A program made the position numbers and the translations under genes. From an uncultured Lachnospiraceae bacterium (GTDB lineage: Bacteria > Bacillota > Clostridia > Lachnospirales > Lachnospiraceae), in the NCBI GenBank assembly GCA_905235745.1, contig CAJOMN010000004.1, positions 1 through 64,000 of the forward strand: DNA of 64,000 bases, read 5' to 3'. The notes beneath the pieces are model-generated. The model ran no database searches. It worked only from the letters and a program-made list of their open reading frames with translations, and was not told the DNA's origin. Shown here piece by piece: positions 28,097-36,450 of this stretch (its first letter is position 1; each line of letters opens with the position of its first letter).

Positions 28097-29265
28097 ATAT
28101 CCTCCTCATCGTCCTTATTACCTTCTGCTTCCCATTCGGGAACATATCCGAGATACACCATCCTTCTGTATATCTGCTCTCCGAGCAGCCGGTGGTATAT
28201 CTTGTTCCCATGGATATGATCGCTTCTGAGGGACGACGGTATCTCCCCCTTTTGGATATCTTCGATATCCTGATCGGATGGTGTGATGCCCGAATCGGCA
28301 AGTCCCCGGTTTAACATGTATTTTCTGATATCTACAAAGTGATCCCCGAACTCTTTGTCCAACTCCTCATTAACGGCATCTATCTCGGGAATCCCTCCCG
28401 CATAGGTCAGCCCGACTATTATGTATTTATCGCATTCCGCCGCCTCAAGCATTTTGCGCTCGATGCTTATAATATTGCGAACGGTATTGGAATCGGGAAG
28501 ATCATTGGTGCCGGCAAATATAACAAGGACATCTCCCTCTTTGGCATCCGTCATCCCGAAAGTCTTAAACCTGGTATTATCCTCTACTGCTACTCTCTCG
28601 CCCTTCGTGCTTCGCTTAAAATAATATGAACCGTTCAGCTTCCGGAGTTCTCCCTCGATGCCGCTTATCGAGCAAGGATTCACACCGCCGTCGCCGTTAT
28701 CAAGGAAGAATACCGGTCCGTTATTCTCGGTCCTGAGGAATATCGGGATAAGATCCGGTTCAGCGGGTATCACGGTCGCCTTGACATTAACCCGCATACC
28801 GCCTTCACGCATGGCGATCATGGATGTGTTCTCTGCTTCCACTCCGTAATTGATGACCTCGCAGCCGGACAACCCTCTTAATATATCGGGAAATGCGCTT
28901 TTTCCGTCAAGAGAGACCGTAAGGGAATCGCCCCAGCATATTATCCTCGGAAGCAGACCTTCAAATTCCGTTTTGGGCGTGATCTCCCCATGCCATAACG
29001 GGTCATCTTCGACCACGGGGATCACCGGCTCATCTTCCTCCTCCATAGCGTCGGCAGTCTCCTGTACATCTGCCGCATCATCCGGCACGGGTGTATCCGC
29101 AGACACTGCGATCGTATTGTCCGCCACTTTCCTTTCCGATGCGGATACACTTCCCGCATAGATGCGAAGCGTGATAAAAGCGCACATCGCCAGTATAAAA
29201 GCTGTGTATGTTATAAACGTCTTTTTCATGCTGCTGTTTGTTGATATATCGAAAGGGAGATGCAT
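28093..29265 (-). CDS. Exported SGNH/GDSL hydrolase
   Basis: Protein of 390 aa with an N-terminal membrane helix or signal (residues about 13-37) and an acidic, low-complexity linker to about 90. The catalytic part has IICWGDSLTVSLDGKSAF (GDSL Ser), LVIFAGTNDLPDS (block III), and DHIHGNKIYHRLLG with Asp/His. Probably deacylates or cleaves a surface glycan or lipid. ATG at 29265 follows GGGGAGG at 8 bases; an in-frame ATG at 29229 has no ribosome site. Lies between carD and fruK in one operon. Confidence 0.85.
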   Translation of the reverse strand: MHLPFDISTNSSMKKTFITYTAFILAMCAFITLRIYAGSVSASERKVADNTIAVSADTPVPDDAADVQETADAMEEEDEPVIPVVEDDPLWHGEITPKTEFEGLLPRIICWGDSLTVSLDGKSAFPDILRGLSGCEVINYGVEAENTSMIAMREGGMRVNVKATVIPAEPDLIPIFLRTENNGPVFFLDNGDGGVNPCSISGIEGELRKLNGSYYFKRSTKGERVAVEDNTRFKTFGMTDAKEGDVLVIFAGTNDLPDSNTVRNIISIERKMLEAAECDKYIIVGLTYAGGIPEIDAVNEELDKEFGDHFVDIRKYMLNRGLADSGITPSDQDIEDIQKGEIPSSLRSDHIHGNKIYHRLLGEQIYRRMVYLGYVPEWEAEGNKDDEEDI

Positions 29266-29288
29266 GGGCTGCACCTCCCCCGATTAGC

Positions 29289-29792
29289 TCAATCCTTTTC
29301 GATATAGCTTCTTATACACTCCTTGACCTCGTCCCGCTCGATGCCGAGCGCCAGAGCCATTTCCTCGTAGAGTCTGTTTTCCGCTATCCTGAAATACCGT
29401 TCGTCGATCGCGGTAGATTTCTTACCGCTTTCAACTCTTGCCTTTCTTCGGAAGTACATAGTCTTGATTATACGTATCAGCTTGCGCGGATCTTTGGAAT
29501 TGACCGCGTTCTTGTACTCCATTTCACGTTTTTTCTCGTCCCGGATATTGATCTGCTCAAGACCTTCTATCTCGTCCATAAGAGCCCTGACCTCATCACG
29601 GTCAAGTGCAAATCTTAATGCATCATCTCCGCCGTCGACCGGAACATAAATAGTGGCGGCATTATCAAAGCATGGACGAAGAGTATAATAGGTTTTCCCG
29701 GCAGCGGACTTGCCCATTCCCGCAAGCGGTCCGATCTCCTCAATACGACAGACCCCGTTGCTGCATACTACCGTATCACCTACACTGAACAT
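29289..29792 (-). CDS. CarD-family transcription regulator
   Basis: Protein of 167 aa. The N-terminal Tudor-like RNA-polymerase-interaction domain is seen in MFSVGDTVVCSNGVCRIEEIGPL ... YYTLRPCFDNAATIYVPVD; the C-terminal helical part carries ELVCRIIKTMYFRRKAR-like positively charged segments (actual: RKLIRIIKTMYFRRKARVES). CarD/CdnL proteins bind the RNA polymerase beta subunit and stabilise open complexes. GGAGGTTAAT precedes ATG at 29792. First gene of carD-SGNH-fruK. Confidence 0.9.
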   Translation of the reverse strand: MFSVGDTVVCSNGVCRIEEIGPLAGMGKSAAGKTYYTLRPCFDNAATIYVPVDGGDDALRFALDRDEVRALMDEIEGLEQINIRDEKKREMEYKNAVNSKDPRKLIRIIKTMYFRRKARVESGKKSTAIDERYFRIAENRLYEEMALALGIERDEVKECIRSYIEKD

Positions 29793-29826
29793 ATTAACCT
29801 CCATTTTTATCGTATATCCTAAATCA

Positions 29827-29859
29827 CAGTGAACGAATTATATTCGTTTGAAATTCACA
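29827..29859. repeat. Diverged copy of the palindromic element
   Basis: GTGAACGAAT-TAT-ATTCGTTTG flanked by CAC further right forms an inverted repeat resembling the ATAGTAAACGAAT element. It lies between the chemoreceptor stop and the carD start. Confidence 0.45.
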
Positions 29860-29869
29860 GCCCGCAATA

Positions 29870-31594
29870 TCAATCCATCTGGAATTCTCCGACAATATCC
29901 TGAAGCTGCACGACACAATTCCTGCTTTCCTCGACAAGACCGCTCGTCTCGCTTGTACGCGACACCATACTGGTCGTCTTCTCCGCGATATCGGTAACGC
30001 CGACAGTAGACTCTCCGACGGTCGAGGTGATACCCGAGATCGCATTGCTTATCTTGGATATCGAATCGGTAAGATTGATGATGGATTCATGCACGTCGTT
30101 CATGCTCTCCTTGAACTTGACCGCATCATCATTGTACTGCTCGCTGACATGGGTAAACTCGGCGTAATCCGCGAGAACCGTCTCTTCAAGGAACGCTCCC
30201 GTCTCAGTCAGGCATCCGGACATATTCGACACGGCATTATTAACCTCGGTGACTATGTTATTGATATCCGCAACAGTAGTTGATGTCTGATTGGCAAGAT
30301 TACCGATCTCGGTAGCAACAACGGCAAACCCTCTTCCTGCCTCACCGGCTCTTGCCGCCTCAATAGAAGCATTAAGTGCAAGGAGCGAAGTCTGTGATGA
30401 AATTGCCATGATCGCATCCGTGAGCGCATTGATCTTATCAACCGCTTTCGAATCTTCGATCGCCTTATCCGAACGCATCTTGACAGAATCGAACTTCTCC
30501 CTTGTAAGATTTGCGGCGGAAACGGTCTTCTCGCGCAGATCCGACGCTCTTTCCATAACCTCCTGCGAAAGAGCATCTCCCGCTTCCGAAAGTGCCTGAA
30601 TATCCTCGGCGCCCGTCTTCATGTAACCGATATTCGCATAGATGCTCTCAGTCGTAGCCGCCGTCTGCTGCATGCCCGCCGCAAGCTCCTGTGTTGTTGC
30701 CGAGTTGTCGGTACACATTGAATTGACAATGTTTGTAACATCCTGAAGCTGGCTCACGTTTCCGTCGATCTTACCGGACGCGTCTTCGATACTTGCGACC
30801 ATCCGGCGAAGGCTTGCGCGCATTCCCGAAACGGCTCTGGCCATAACGCCGTTTTCGTCGCTTCGCTTGCAAAGCTTTGAGGCATTGGGATTATGTCTGA
30901 AATCAAATCTGCTCGTCTTGTCAAGTATTTCCGTAATCTGCTTGATCGGCCGTACGATAAGTCCACTCATGGCATAAGCTCCGGCAAGCGACACAACTAT
31001 CATTATGGCAGAAATGATGATACCTATATTCCTGACCTTGTTCATCGGGGCAAGAGCGACACTCTCCTGCGCAGTTACAACAAGCACCTGATGATTATTG
31101 GTGATCGCATAACCGGCATACTTGTCTTCCCCGTTATAATCATACACTGCAAATCCGTCCTCCACATCTTGACCGGATTCAATTCCGGCAAGGAGCTCCT
31201 GTATGAACGCAATGTCAACGCTCTGCCCTACCAGACCCGCGTCGGGGTGATAGATCATCGTTCCGTCGGGAGCCACAAGAAACGCATATGAGCCCGGAAT
31301 GTTCCTGATCGTAACACCGCTGAGCGCATTCGCATAGAACTCAGCACTCGACGCAAGCGTTGCCTTACGGTTGAGCATGTCCTTCTCCGCGCCGGCGGCA
31401 TACTCGATATATTCAATGGTAAGATCGGTGATCTCATCCTTGGCACGGCGGACCATTATCACAGTGATAACTACAGCGGTCACACAGATACATACGAATA
31501 CAAGCAGCATGATCTTGGCCGCGATCGAATGTAAAAATGATACCTTCTCATTGCCATTGTTGTTCTTCTTAACGGTTTTCTCTTGTTCAGACAT
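29870..31594 (-). CDS. Methyl-accepting chemotaxis protein with extracellular dCACHE-like domain
   Basis: Transmembrane chemoreceptor of 574 aa. Helices near residues 24-46 and 185-210 bracket an extracellular sensor of about 140 residues of CACHE type ([23 protein letters not shown]). HAMP linker near 210-265, then the cytoplasmic signalling domain with the hairpin tip [23 protein letters not shown] at 31594 lies behind AAAGGGTAGG. No C-terminal CheR-binding pentapeptide is seen. Ligand unknown. Confidence 0.93.
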   Translation of the reverse strand: MSEQEKTVKKNNNGNEKVSFLHSIAAKIMLLVFVCICVTAVVITVIMVRRAKDEITDLTIEYIEYAAGAEKDMLNRKATLASSAEFYANALSGVTIRNIPGSYAFLVAPDGTMIYHPDAGLVGQSVDIAFIQELLAGIESGQDVEDGFAVYDYNGEDKYAGYAITNNHQVLVVTAQESVALAPMNKVRNIGIIISAIMIVVSLAGAYAMSGLIVRPIKQITEILDKTSRFDFRHNPNASKLCKRSDENGVMARAVSGMRASLRRMVASIEDASGKIDGNVSQLQDVTNIVNSMCTDNSATTQELAAGMQQTAATTESIYANIGYMKTGAEDIQALSEAGDALSQEVMERASDLREKTVSAANLTREKFDSVKMRSDKAIEDSKAVDKINALTDAIMAISSQTSLLALNASIEAARAGEAGRGFAVVATEIGNLANQTSTTVADINNIVTEVNNAVSNMSGCLTETGAFLEETVLADYAEFTHVSEQYNDDAVKFKESMNDVHESIINLTDSISKISNAISGITSTVGESTVGVTDIAEKTTSMVSRTSETSGLVEESRNCVVQLQDIVGEFQMD

Positions 31595-31685
31595 ATAACC
31601 TACCCTTTCCGTCCGCGCGGATACATGTTTGCGCAAACGAACGAATCATGCATAAAATTATAACCGAAATCAGCGCAAAAAACAA

Positions 31686-33389
31686 TCATGTTTTGTGCAC
31701 TTTGTCTATCAATATCATTGTATTTGCATCGCAGACGACCTCATATTTTCTGCGCGATCTGTTCCTTTTTTGGGAATCGTACAGGACAAGATCGCGTATC
31801 CTGTCATAACCCACAAGGATGCTCCACGCTTCATATGTTGCGGCGACAAACCCGTCCGTAAGCTTCCGCTTTTCGTATATGAGAGGGCACGTATAAGGTG
31901 TCCTTGCGTCGGAATATATCAGTTCCAGTTCACCTCTTGCGTTAATATGCGGCAGAAGCGGATATGTCCTGCACTGGATCGGACGGTATCTCCTGTCGCA
32001 CTCTGACGGTCCCGGGCAGGTGGCAATGGTTACCGTCTTACCCCATGAGGCCGGAAGATCATGCTCTTTGGCGTCCGTTTTTGTATAGTAAAGAGAAGTG
32101 TCACATCCCCGGAAGGCCTCCTCTTCATGCGGCAGCATATAAATGTAGGCTTCATCACCGTCGTATGTCTCGCATCGGCAGCATACGCTCCCGCATATCT
32201 TCCCGCAGTCGCCTTCAATTGCGGATTCGTTTCCGGTGATCTCGTATATCCTGCGGTAAACAGATGCCGGCGGGACGGAAGAGGTATATGATCCCCCTTT
32301 TCTAAGCACCGCCTTATCATACATTTCATCCTGGATGACATCATTGAAATAAGCCCTTCTGTTGTATCGCGCTATTATATACGAAAGGCTGTCGGACGAT
32401 ATATCCTTCCCGCAAAAGGCAAGCAGAAAGATCATCCCCGTATGGCACAGTCCTAAAACGACCTGTCTGCGAAAGCTGTATGTTTCATATGTTCTCAGGA
32501 AATACTGGAAGAGATAATACGAATAATATGCCGAAATTGTCTCCTTAAGGAGCGGATTATCCTCCAGAAATGCTGTGGCATCCTCCTGCCATTCTTCTTC
32601 ATTGCCTGTGTAGCTGCCGATCACGGAGCGGGCACTAACCAGCATTTTGTAAAGCGCCGGGCTCGTTACGGCAAGGCGCGGATGAACGAGAGACGTGTGG
32701 AGAAAATCATTCAGCATATAAGCCGGCGGCGGAAACATCCCGGGGGCGTTATCATCATGAACAAAGGTTTGGGAATACTGTTCGAAAGAAAGAGAATAGG
32801 CAATGTTTACATCGCCTCCGGCAAAAGCATCCTGCAGCGCCGCGGAGTATGATGCAATACAGTTTGCAAGCTCTCCGGAAAGGCCGTTGTCAACGGCTTT
32901 CATTAATTGACTCCTCTGGTCGATCAGAAATTCAAGATACTCGCTGTCATCATTTGTAGTGCAGACCTTCGTCACCTCCCTGCGGTCTGCAACAACAAGC
33001 TCCTTGTCGTGCAGATGCTTCATGAAAAGACGCACGGCACCTATGCATGACAGATCAAGGCACGCCTCCTCGAACGGGCCGTAATTTCTGTAGAATCTCG
33101 GATAACAGCGGCACGTCCACGGAATAAAATCATGTCCTTTTGATCTCTGAAGACGGCACAATCCGTCCCTTCCGAGAAAACGGCATTTCCCGGAACGTGT
33201 ATTGAACCTGTCGTTAGTACGGCATCCTGTCGCAAGGAACAAAGCGATGCCGGACAATCCCTTTTCTTTCCGGAATCTGTCGCAGTCCTCCTGTGTGAGC
33301 GGAATGACCCATCCCCTGCAGCAGGTCTCCCCGCATCCGCCTCCAAGACACTCAAACTCCCGGAACCATGATATCTCATAACACTTCAT
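31686..33389 (-). CDS. fliB: FliB-like flagellin lysine N-methylase with extra C-terminal Cys-rich region
   Basis: Cytoplasmic protein of 567 aa. The N-terminus MKCYEISWFREFECLGGGC, then ETCCRGW, and the downstream CRFLGRDGLCRLQ and TCRCYPRFY match FliB, which methylates flagellin lysines and carries a Cys cluster. Known FliB proteins are near 400 aa. Here about 150 further residues contain a second Cys set (CGKICGSVCCRC, CPGPSECDRRYRPIQCRTYPLLP), resembling YkgJ-type cysteine-cluster proteins. The conserved N-terminus fixes the start at 33389, although no ribosome binding site exists there; see the promoter entry. No flagellar genes are adjacent. Confidence 0.82.
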   Translation of the reverse strand: MKCYEISWFREFECLGGGCGETCCRGWVIPLTQEDCDRFRKEKGLSGIALFLATGCRTNDRFNTRSGKCRFLGRDGLCRLQRSKGHDFIPWTCRCYPRFYRNYGPFEEACLDLSCIGAVRLFMKHLHDKELVVADRREVTKVCTTNDDSEYLEFLIDQRSQLMKAVDNGLSGELANCIASYSAALQDAFAGGDVNIAYSLSFEQYSQTFVHDDNAPGMFPPPAYMLNDFLHTSLVHPRLAVTSPALYKMLVSARSVIGSYTGNEEEWQEDATAFLEDNPLLKETISAYYSYYLFQYFLRTYETYSFRRQVVLGLCHTGMIFLLAFCGKDISSDSLSYIIARYNRRAYFNDVIQDEMYDKAVLRKGGSYTSSVPPASVYRRIYEITGNESAIEGDCGKICGSVCCRCETYDGDEAYIYMLPHEEEAFRGCDTSLYYTKTDAKEHDLPASWGKTVTIATCPGPSECDRRYRPIQCRTYPLLPHINARGELELIYSDARTPYTCPLIYEKRKLTDGFVAATYEAWSILVGYDRIRDLVLYDSQKRNRSRRKYEVVCDANTMILIDKVHKT

Positions 33390-33397
33390 ATTTGAAT

Positions 33398-33426
33398 ATT
33401 TTATGAAATGTATTGCAATATGTAAA
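33398..33426 (-). promoter_or_regulatory. fliB promoter, predicted leaderless
   Basis: On the minus strand TTTACA (33426-33421), a 17-base spacer and TAAAAT (33403-33398) form a near-consensus sigma-A promoter. Only 8 bases separate the -10 from the fliB ATG at 33389, so the transcript should begin at or within about 2 bases of the start codon. The region overlaps a divergent promoter (TTGCAA-18-GATAAT) for the double-glycine peptide gene. Confidence 0.65.
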
Positions 33427-33480
33427 GACGTTGTGAGATAATACAACAGTCCCATTGGTTAATCTGAAAGGAGGTTAGTC

Positions 33481-33741
33481 ATGACAGATATCAAAAACAA
33501 TAAGCTTAGTGTCGACGAGCTCGAAGAGGTCACCGGGGGCGTTATTTTTAACGCTTCAGGGATAATAGGCGCGGATGCAAATAATCCGTGGGAAGTACTT
33601 GATAACAGAAACGGAAACGTATTGGCACGTTTTAGCAACAAGCAGGACGCCATCAACAAAGCAAACAGCTATGGCGGTGGAGCCATGGATTCTCTTGAGG
33701 TCAATTGGGATCAGGTACTGAAGCTTCGCGGTCAGTCATAG
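33481..33741 (+). CDS. Double-glycine leader peptide
   Basis: Small protein of 86 aa. Residues 8-20 (KLSVDELEEVTGG) match the bacteriocin/RiPP-type leader pattern LxxxELxxVxGG, predicting cleavage after Gly20 and export by a peptidase-containing ABC transporter. The 66-residue remainder has no Cys. Its middle (PWEVLDNRNGNVLARFSNKQDAINKANSYG in two parts: WEVLDNRNGNVLARF and NKQDAINKA) looks like a small DUF2188-type fold, so it may be a folded secreted protein and not a modified peptide. AAGGAGG lies 7 bases upstream. No processing or transport gene is in the window. Confidence 0.78.
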   Translation: MTDIKNNKLSVDELEEVTGGVIFNASGIIGADANNPWEVLDNRNGNVLARFSNKQDAINKANSYGGGAMDSLEVNWDQVLKLRGQS

Positions 33742-33778
33742 TATCTTTCTGCAGGATTATACGACAGCGGACTAAACA

Positions 33779-33808
33779 GGGAGGCGCGGCATTTGCCGTC
33801 TGCCTCCC
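33779..33808. terminator. Terminator between convergent genes
   Basis: Stem GGGAGGC / GCCTCCC with an inner GGC/GCC pair, followed on the plus strand by CGTTATATTTATTCC and on the minus strand by TGTTTAG. Serves the double-glycine peptide gene and possibly agcS from the other side. Confidence 0.65.
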
Positions 33809-33835
33809 CGTTATATTTATTCCGGTTCGATAATA

Positions 33836-35368
33836 CTATTCTTCTCCCCTCTTTACGGCTTCGTCTGCCTCAGCCTGGATATCGGGGAAATACGACAGGA
33901 TGGGTTCCTCGTCTTTGCCGTCGATCCTTCTTGCGATATAGTTGCGCGTGATCCTGACAACTACCGGAGAAAGGGCGATAACGCCGATAAGGTTCGGAAG
34001 CATCATAAGCCCGTTAAACGTATCCGAAATGTCCCATGCGAGCGATGAAGTCATCACGGCTCCGGAAATCATCATAAGAACAAAGATAACACGATATACC
34101 TTCACGCCTTTTGTTCCGAACAGATACTCGACCGATTTGCTGCCGTAATGCGACCATCCGAGTACTGTCGTAAACGCAAAGAGAAGTATCGCGATCGCGA
34201 CAAACCACTGTCCGGGACGGCCGAAGATGTCGCCGAATGCCTGCGCGACCAGGGTCGCATCGTCTACTCCCTCATTCACGAGTCCTGTTGACAGATCTAT
34301 ATAACCCGATGACAGCACAACAATAGCTGTCATGGTACATACTATGAACGTATCGGCAAATACCTCGAATATTCCCCACAGACCCTGCTTGACGGGCTCC
34401 TTGACGTTTGAATTGCTGTGTACCATTACCGAACTTCCGAGTCCAGCCTCGTTGGAGAACACGCCCCTCTTACAGCCCTGCTGGAAAACGGTCATAATAG
34501 TCACGCCTACAGCACCTCCGGCAACTGCCCTGATTCCGAATGCATATTTGAAGATCGCCGCAAACATCGCGGGAACCTGGGTAATATGAACACACATGAT
34601 GATCAATGCGCCAAGAACATATATAAGTGCCATAAAAGGAACAACCCTTTCGGCAACAGCGGCTATTCTCTTGAGCCCGCCTATTATAATGAATCCTCCG
34701 ATGATCATAAGCACAATGCCGATCATGAGGTTTACAACGCTTGTGCCCCCAAGTACGGTTGCCGAATTGACATTCGAGAAGAATGCGCTTTCAAGATTAA
34801 GGGTGATCTTGTTGATCTGGCCCATGTTCCCGATACCGAATGATGCAAGAGTAGCAAAACAAGCGAACAGTACAGCCAGGAATTTCCCGACCTTCTCATA
34901 ACCGACTATATTTCCGAGCCCGTCCTGAAGATAATACATTGCGCCGCCAGACCATTCGCCTTCCTTATTCCTGCGTCTGTAATATATACCGAGCACGTTT
35001 TCCGAGTAGTTGGTCATCATCCCGAAAAAGGCGGCAACCCACATCCAGAAGACTGCTCCGGGGCCTCCGACACATATGGCAGCCGAAACACCCGCGATAT
35101 TACCCGTGCCTATCGTCGCGGCAAGCGCGGTGCAAAGCGCCTGGAACTGTGATACGCTTCCCTTTTCATGCTTGACGTGCGCGTCAGGCTTGAACACTCC
35201 GCCTATCGTCTTCCTGAACCAGTGTCCGATATGCGTTATCTGGAACCATCCGGTAAGGATCGTTGTCAGGATGCCCGTGCCTATCAGGAGCACCAGTCCT
35301 ATCCTGACCCATACAAAGGAATTGATGCTGTCATTTACAGCTGCTACAGTAGTCATAAAATCACTCAT
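33836..35368 (-). CDS. Sodium:alanine/glycine symporter, AgcS family
   Basis: Secondary transporter of 510 aa with about eleven membrane segments. Seen: GTGILTTILTGWFQITHIGHW near the N-terminus, ALAATIGTGNIAGVSAAICVGGPGAVFWMW (family core: IGTGNIAGVS), and GVFSNEAGLGSSVMVHS near residue 310. Imports alanine or glycine with Na+. GCGAGAGATT precedes the ATG. A promoter and a terminator-like leader hairpin lie upstream. Confidence 0.95.
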   Translation of the reverse strand: MSDFMTTVAAVNDSINSFVWVRIGLVLLIGTGILTTILTGWFQITHIGHWFRKTIGGVFKPDAHVKHEKGSVSQFQALCTALAATIGTGNIAGVSAAICVGGPGAVFWMWVAAFFGMMTNYSENVLGIYYRRRNKEGEWSGGAMYYLQDGLGNIVGYEKVGKFLAVLFACFATLASFGIGNMGQINKITLNLESAFFSNVNSATVLGGTSVVNLMIGIVLMIIGGFIIIGGLKRIAAVAERVVPFMALIYVLGALIIMCVHITQVPAMFAAIFKYAFGIRAVAGGAVGVTIMTVFQQGCKRGVFSNEAGLGSSVMVHSNSNVKEPVKQGLWGIFEVFADTFIVCTMTAIVVLSSGYIDLSTGLVNEGVDDATLVAQAFGDIFGRPGQWFVAIAILLFAFTTVLGWSHYGSKSVEYLFGTKGVKVYRVIFVLMMISGAVMTSSLAWDISDTFNGLMMLPNLIGVIALSPVVVRITRNYIARRIDGKDEEPILSYFPDIQAEADEAVKRGEE

Positions 35369-35413
35369 AATCTCTCGCCTCTTTACATAATAATCCTGTT
35401 TCCGCCTGAATAA

Positions 35414-35445
35414 AACGAGGCGGTAGCATCAGCTACTGCCCCGTT
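35414..35445 (-). terminator. Terminator-like hairpin in the agcS leader
   Basis: Arms 35414-35427 and 35432-35445 form a 14-position stem with one wobble and one mismatch and a 4-base loop. On the minus strand it is followed by TTTTATTC. It sits between the agcS promoter and the start codon, beginning about 6 bases after the predicted transcription start. It could be an attenuator or a 5' stabilising hairpin. Confidence 0.65.
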
Positions 35446-35457
35446 ACAGTTATTTAT

Positions 35458-35485
35458 ATTATACACGCCGTCTGCGATATGTAAA
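35458..35485 (-). promoter_or_regulatory. agcS promoter
   Basis: TTTACA (35485-35480), 16-base spacer, TATAAT (35463-35458) on the minus strand. Predicted start near 35451 gives an 82-base leader containing the hairpin at 35414-35445. The plus-strand TATAAT at about 35529 serves the divergent nfo gene. Confidence 0.7.
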
Positions 35486-35565
35486 GAAAAAATTTGAGCA
35501 TAAGATGGTAATTTCCCGATAATCCGCTATAATGATTGTAATACACAGTATGAAAGAGGAAAATC

Positions 35566-36450
35566 ATGGATAAACTGCTGATAGGCTCACACTGCAAAAT
35601 GTTCGGAAGCGAAATGCTGCTCGGTTCCGCAAAAGAGGCAAAATCATACGGCGCCAATGCATTTATGGTATATACGGGCGCTCCGCAGAACACAAAGCGC
35701 AAGGATATATCGCTTCTTCGCATCGAGGAAGGACATGAATACATGCGGGAGCACGGTATCGAAAAGCTTGTCATACATGCTCCGTATATCATCAATCTCG
35801 GCAATACCGTAAAGCCTGAGATATACAAGCTCGCAAAGGATTTTCTCGCGGTGGAGATCGAGCGTACGATAGCCATGGGCAGCGACATTCTCGTCCTGCA
35901 TCCCGGCTCTGCGGTAGGAGCTTCGCGCGAGGCGGCGATCGCACAGATAATCGACGGGCTTAACAATATACTGACTCCCGACATGAAATGCAGCATAGCG
36001 CTTGAGACAATGTCCGGAAAGGGCAGCGAGATCGGCTGTACGTTTGAGGAGATAGCAGCAATAATGGAAGGTGTCAGATGCAGCGACAGATTGAGCGTCT
36101 GCTTCGATACATGCCATGTATTTGATGCGGGATATGATATCGTCGGCGACCTTGACGGCGTGCTGGACGAATTCGACAGGATCATCGGGAAGGACAGGAT
36201 AAGCGTATTTCATATCAATGATTCAAAGAACACGCTTGGATCGCACAAGGACCGGCATGCCAACATAGGTAAGGGCAATATAGGTCTGGAGGCGATCTGC
36301 TCTATAGTATATCATCCTGATTTTACGTCCGTGCCCAAGATTCTTGAGACTCCCTATGTACAGTCAGCGGATGATCCGGATACGGAGCTTCCCCCGTACA
36401 GGGAAGAGATCGAAATGATACGCGCGGCGTGCCCGAAGATGATGTCATGA
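35566..36450 (+). CDS. nfo: Endonuclease IV (AP endonuclease)
   Basis: Base-excision repair enzyme of 294 aa that cuts DNA 5' to abasic sites with a trinuclear Zn centre. Seen: [14 protein letters not shown] start, [61 protein letters not shown] and [22 protein letters not shown], containing the expected His/Asp/Glu ligands. AAAGAGGAAAATC precedes the ATG. Its TGA overlaps the helicase stop codon on the opposite strand within the palindrome TCATGA. Confidence 0.96.
   Translation: MDKLLIGSHCKMFGSEMLLGSAKEAKSYGANAFMVYTGAPQNTKRKDISLLRIEEGHEYMREHGIEKLVIHAPYIINLGNTVKPEIYKLAKDFLAVEIERTIAMGSDILVLHPGSAVGASREAAIAQIIDGLNNILTPDMKCSIALETMSGKGSEIGCTFEEIAAIMEGVRCSDRLSVCFDTCHVFDAGYDIVGDLDGVLDEFDRIIGKDRISVFHINDSKNTLGSHKDRHANIGKGNIGLEAICSIVYHPDFTSVPKILETPYVQSADDPDTELPPYREEIEMIRAACPKMMS

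Noticed and set aside
35369..35457. Glycine riboswitch in the agcS leader
   Set aside because: The predicted leader is only about 82 bases and most of it is one hairpin; there is no room for a glycine aptamer.
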